Shown: piece by piece, positions 62,381 through 64,000 of the stretch
Layout of the letters: every line of letters starts with the position of its first letter
Numbering within the stretch: the stretch's first letter is position 1
Source: an uncultured Alphaproteobacteria bacterium
Lineage (GTDB): Bacteria > Pseudomonadota > Alphaproteobacteria > Sphingomonadales > Sphingomonadaceae
Assembly: GCA_903934325.1 (NCBI GenBank)
Contig: CAIZNH010000044.1
Span: 150,309-214,308, forward strand
DNA length: 64,000 bases
Direction of reading: 5' to 3'
Notes under the pieces: model-generated
The model's input: the letters and a program-made list of their open reading frames with translations, nothing else
Told to the model about the DNA's origin: nothing
The model's database searches: none
Position numbers and translations under genes: made by a program

Positions 62381-63448
62381 TCAAGCCGGAACCCCGTGCT
62401 CGCGCCATTTCTTATAGCGCACGGCCAAGCTGTACAGTCGTTTCGGACGCCCACGACCCTGACCAACTTGTCCACGGAAGCTGTCGAGCACCTCTTGGTA
62501 ACGTCCTCGCAGGAGCATGATAAGAGCCACATCCGAACTGTGGCATTCCATGCGGGGGCTTTCGTCGCGCTCTGCTAAATATGTATTGAGTTCTTCAAGC
62601 TCTGCCTGTGCTGAGGTTATGCCGGCTGGGTCCACGATCGCAGCGCGAGCGGCATCGGGTGTGTTTAGCCCAAGCGTTTGGAGCACTTCAAAAAGCTGCC
62701 CGACGTTCTGACTGAAATCAATGCCAGGAAATGAGGCGCTCATCCGACCGATGAAGTCCTGAACATCTGCGAACGGGCCTTGCTGGACGGCAAGGCGTTG
62801 ACCAACCTCAGCCAAAAGACTGGAGATGGCTACATCCCCTTGACGGACAAGGTTCCCCAACTGCAGCAGATGATACTTCTCAGACAATCCCGGGTCGCCA
62901 TCGGGCTTGTAACCAATATCATGCTCAATTTCGTTCCAGACGTGCGCCATCATTGTGCAAATCTGAATTTCACATCCAACATCCGCGACGTTATCATAGG
63001 TTCCTATGCGCTCTTCCTCTGGAAGATAGGATTGCACGTGAATTGCCCGGTAAAAGTTTTCCGGATTTTCGCTCTGCTTGTTTTTGTTCTCAACTTGAAG
63101 CAGTCCACCTTCACGTCCACAAAATGCTCGCTCCACGGCAGCCTTTACGACTTCCCGGTCTTCCTCACGGTAGGTGGCGATCCGCACTCCGGCGAGATCT
63201 CCGATGCCTTCAAAGATTGCATCCAAGTCAGTGTAGTTTTTGTCAGCTTTTGCTGAAAATCGACGCAACTTGCCTTCGAAAGAGTTCGTCGACTTCACGC
63301 GAAAGGTCACTTGCGCCCGGATAGCGTTTGCTTCGCAAATGTCTGTTTTGCAGATCTCGGCAACGCGATCAGCGAGTTTGACATAGCGATCGCGCTCACG
63401 GCGATAACGGCGGACGGCTGGTTCGATCAGATTGGGACTAAAGGGCAT
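62381..63448 (-). CDS. RelA/SpoT-domain nucleotide pyrophosphokinase-like protein
   Basis: The 355-residue protein has an N-terminal RelA/SpoT synthetase-like domain: TFRVKSTNSFEGKLRRF, DAIFEGIGDLAGVRIATY, FYRAIHVQSYL and EIQICTMMAHVWNEIEHDIGYK over residues about 165-186. There is no HD hydrolase domain and no TGS/ACT. About 150 extra C-terminal residues form a helical region of unknown type. Small enzymes of this class make (p)ppGpp or, as toxins, pyrophosphorylate tRNA or ATP; CapRel-type fusions act in phage defence. The position in an apparent tRNA-adjacent island fits a defence or toxin role, but this is inferred. Confidence 0.8.
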   Translation of the reverse strand: MPFSPNLIEPAVRRYRRERDRYVKLADRVAEICKTDICEANAIRAQVTFRVKSTNSFEGKLRRFSAKADKNYTDLDAIFEGIGDLAGVRIATYREEDREVVKAAVERAFCGREGGLLQVENKNKQSENPENFYRAIHVQSYLPEEERIGTYDNVADVGCEIQICTMMAHVWNEIEHDIGYKPDGDPGLSEKYHLLQLGNLVRQGDVAISSLLAEVGQRLAVQQGPFADVQDFIGRMSASFPGIDFSQNVGQLFEVLQTLGLNTPDAARAAIVDPAGITSAQAELEELNTYLAERDESPRMECHSSDVALIMLLRGRYQEVLDSFRGQVGQGRGRPKRLYSLAVRYKKWREHGVPA

Positions 63449-63559
63449 CGCTCATATTCTCCTGCAGATCAGGCCGTTCGCCTGTCCATGCGGTTTGAAT
63501 AATGGAGATTGCCCGCGTTGTGTCTGCGGCTTGCTATTTGTCCGGTCCAGGCGCCGGAT

Positions 63560-63961
63560 TTACATGTCAGTATCGTCGTCGAGGCTCTCTGATCCCATGT
63601 CGATTCCAATGTACTGACACTGGCCATGCAAGCCATCCAGAGTGATCTCAAAAACCATGATGTTGCCTGGCCAGTCCGCGAAATGCCCGTCCAAAAGGTC
63701 AAAAGTGCTCTAGTCCGCGCCGTCTGGGCCCAGTGACTTGCGTAAAGTTTTGACCGCCGAACGAAGGTCTTTACGCAGATAATCTAGCTTATCGGTGCCG
63801 ATCATAGGGCTGAGCAGCGAAAAAAGGACGGACTTGATTCTTGCGTACCGGATTATCTCCTCTGGTTCACCGGCTGGCGTCGGCTTGAGAATTACGCGCC
63901 CACTGGCTGGGCAGCGCAGGATCGGCTGAGGTGGTGCCGGTTTTCTGGACAGGGTGCTAAG
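63560..63961 (-). pseudogene. Disrupted reading frame with an in-frame TAG
   Basis: Between 63961 and 63560 the minus strand holds one protein-like frame broken by a single TAG at 63710-63712. The first part (EEIIRYARIKSVLFSLLSPM, then DKLDYLRKDLRSAVKTLRKS) lacks a standard start codon. The second part continues in the same frame (FDLLDGHFADWPGNIMVFEI, ending in MGSESLDDDTDM) and stops at TAA. Either this is a decayed gene, or the second part is a separate 32-codon gene starting at ATG 63658. No family is recognised. Confidence 0.4.
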
Positions 63962-64000
63962 CTAATCCCGACCTGATGGATTGGTACGGGAATGAAGACG

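Noticed and set aside
63469..63702. 77-codon minus-strand ORF (MTFWTGISRTGQATSWF...)
   Set aside because: Its composition is not protein-like, and it overlaps the better reading frame that contains MVFEITLDGLHG.
61532..64000. Search for a second tRNA-Ser 3' end as an attachment-site repeat
   Set aside because: No copy of the T-arm/acceptor sequence was found in the remaining window, so no att pair is reported; it may lie beyond 64000.

Overview
The window is chromosomal DNA of a high-G+C alphaproteobacterium, most likely order Sphingomonadales, family Erythrobacteraceae. The evidence is a GcrA cell-cycle regulator, a class I lysyl-tRNA synthetase, a plant-type glutamate-cysteine ligase, the rimP-nusA-ylxR-infB-rbfA-truB-rpsO-pnp block, an RcnB-family protein, DUF885 and DUF481 proteins, and an exact 16-bp ParB/parS site. 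This is inferred from protein character, not from a database match.

Layout. 1-9.4 kb holds a secreted CHAT protease-like protein with gshA and rsmE, then ubiA, an SRAP protein, a VOC protein divergent from soxR with a SoxR-like operator between them, and a secreted M3 peptidase. 9.4-19.1 kb holds a sixA-like phosphatase coupled to a DinG-like helicase, parS, lysK, an oxygenase, an RcnB-family protein, a flavin-type oxidase, a degenerate GGDEF protein and ettA. 19.2-24 kb has an M28 peptidase and a small, partly decayed chemotaxis locus (cheW, a truncated receptor, and a CheB-like regulator lacking catalytic residues). 24-36.4 kb is metabolism and transport: a CorA/ZntB channel, a thiamine-diphosphate E1-like enzyme, a DUF885 hydrolase, two tRNAs, a deacetylase next to a histidine kinase, an Lrp regulator with a lipoprotein, ndh, accC-accB and aroQ. 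36.4-38.8 kb has a lower-G+C unknown ORF, a lone holin of the gene-transfer-agent type, a CitE-like lyase and sufE.

The most striking part is 38.8-44.0 kb, a phage-shock (Psp) locus. A sigma-54 promoter faces a minus-strand operon of a small membrane protein, pspA, pspB, pspC, five further one-helix plus coiled-coil proteins and a 58-residue membrane protein. The five extra proteins share the C-terminal coiled-coil motif of PspB (R-x4-E-[RK]-[IL]-[VA]). Divergent pspF and two 20-bp repeats lie upstream. Most junctions overlap or nearly touch, implying coordinated expression as an expanded membrane-stress complex.

44-57 kb is the translation and RNA-decay block, with a PaaI-type thioesterase, YceI, thymidine kinase and a site-2 protease interspersed. 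57-61.3 kb has DUF481, gcrA, an ABC-2 permease and hspQ. After tRNA-Ser at 61.44 kb the composition falls and the cargo changes to a gene-poor stretch, a zinc-ribbon protein, a RelA/SpoT-domain protein and a disrupted reading frame. This looks like the start of a tRNA-integrated island that runs past the window.
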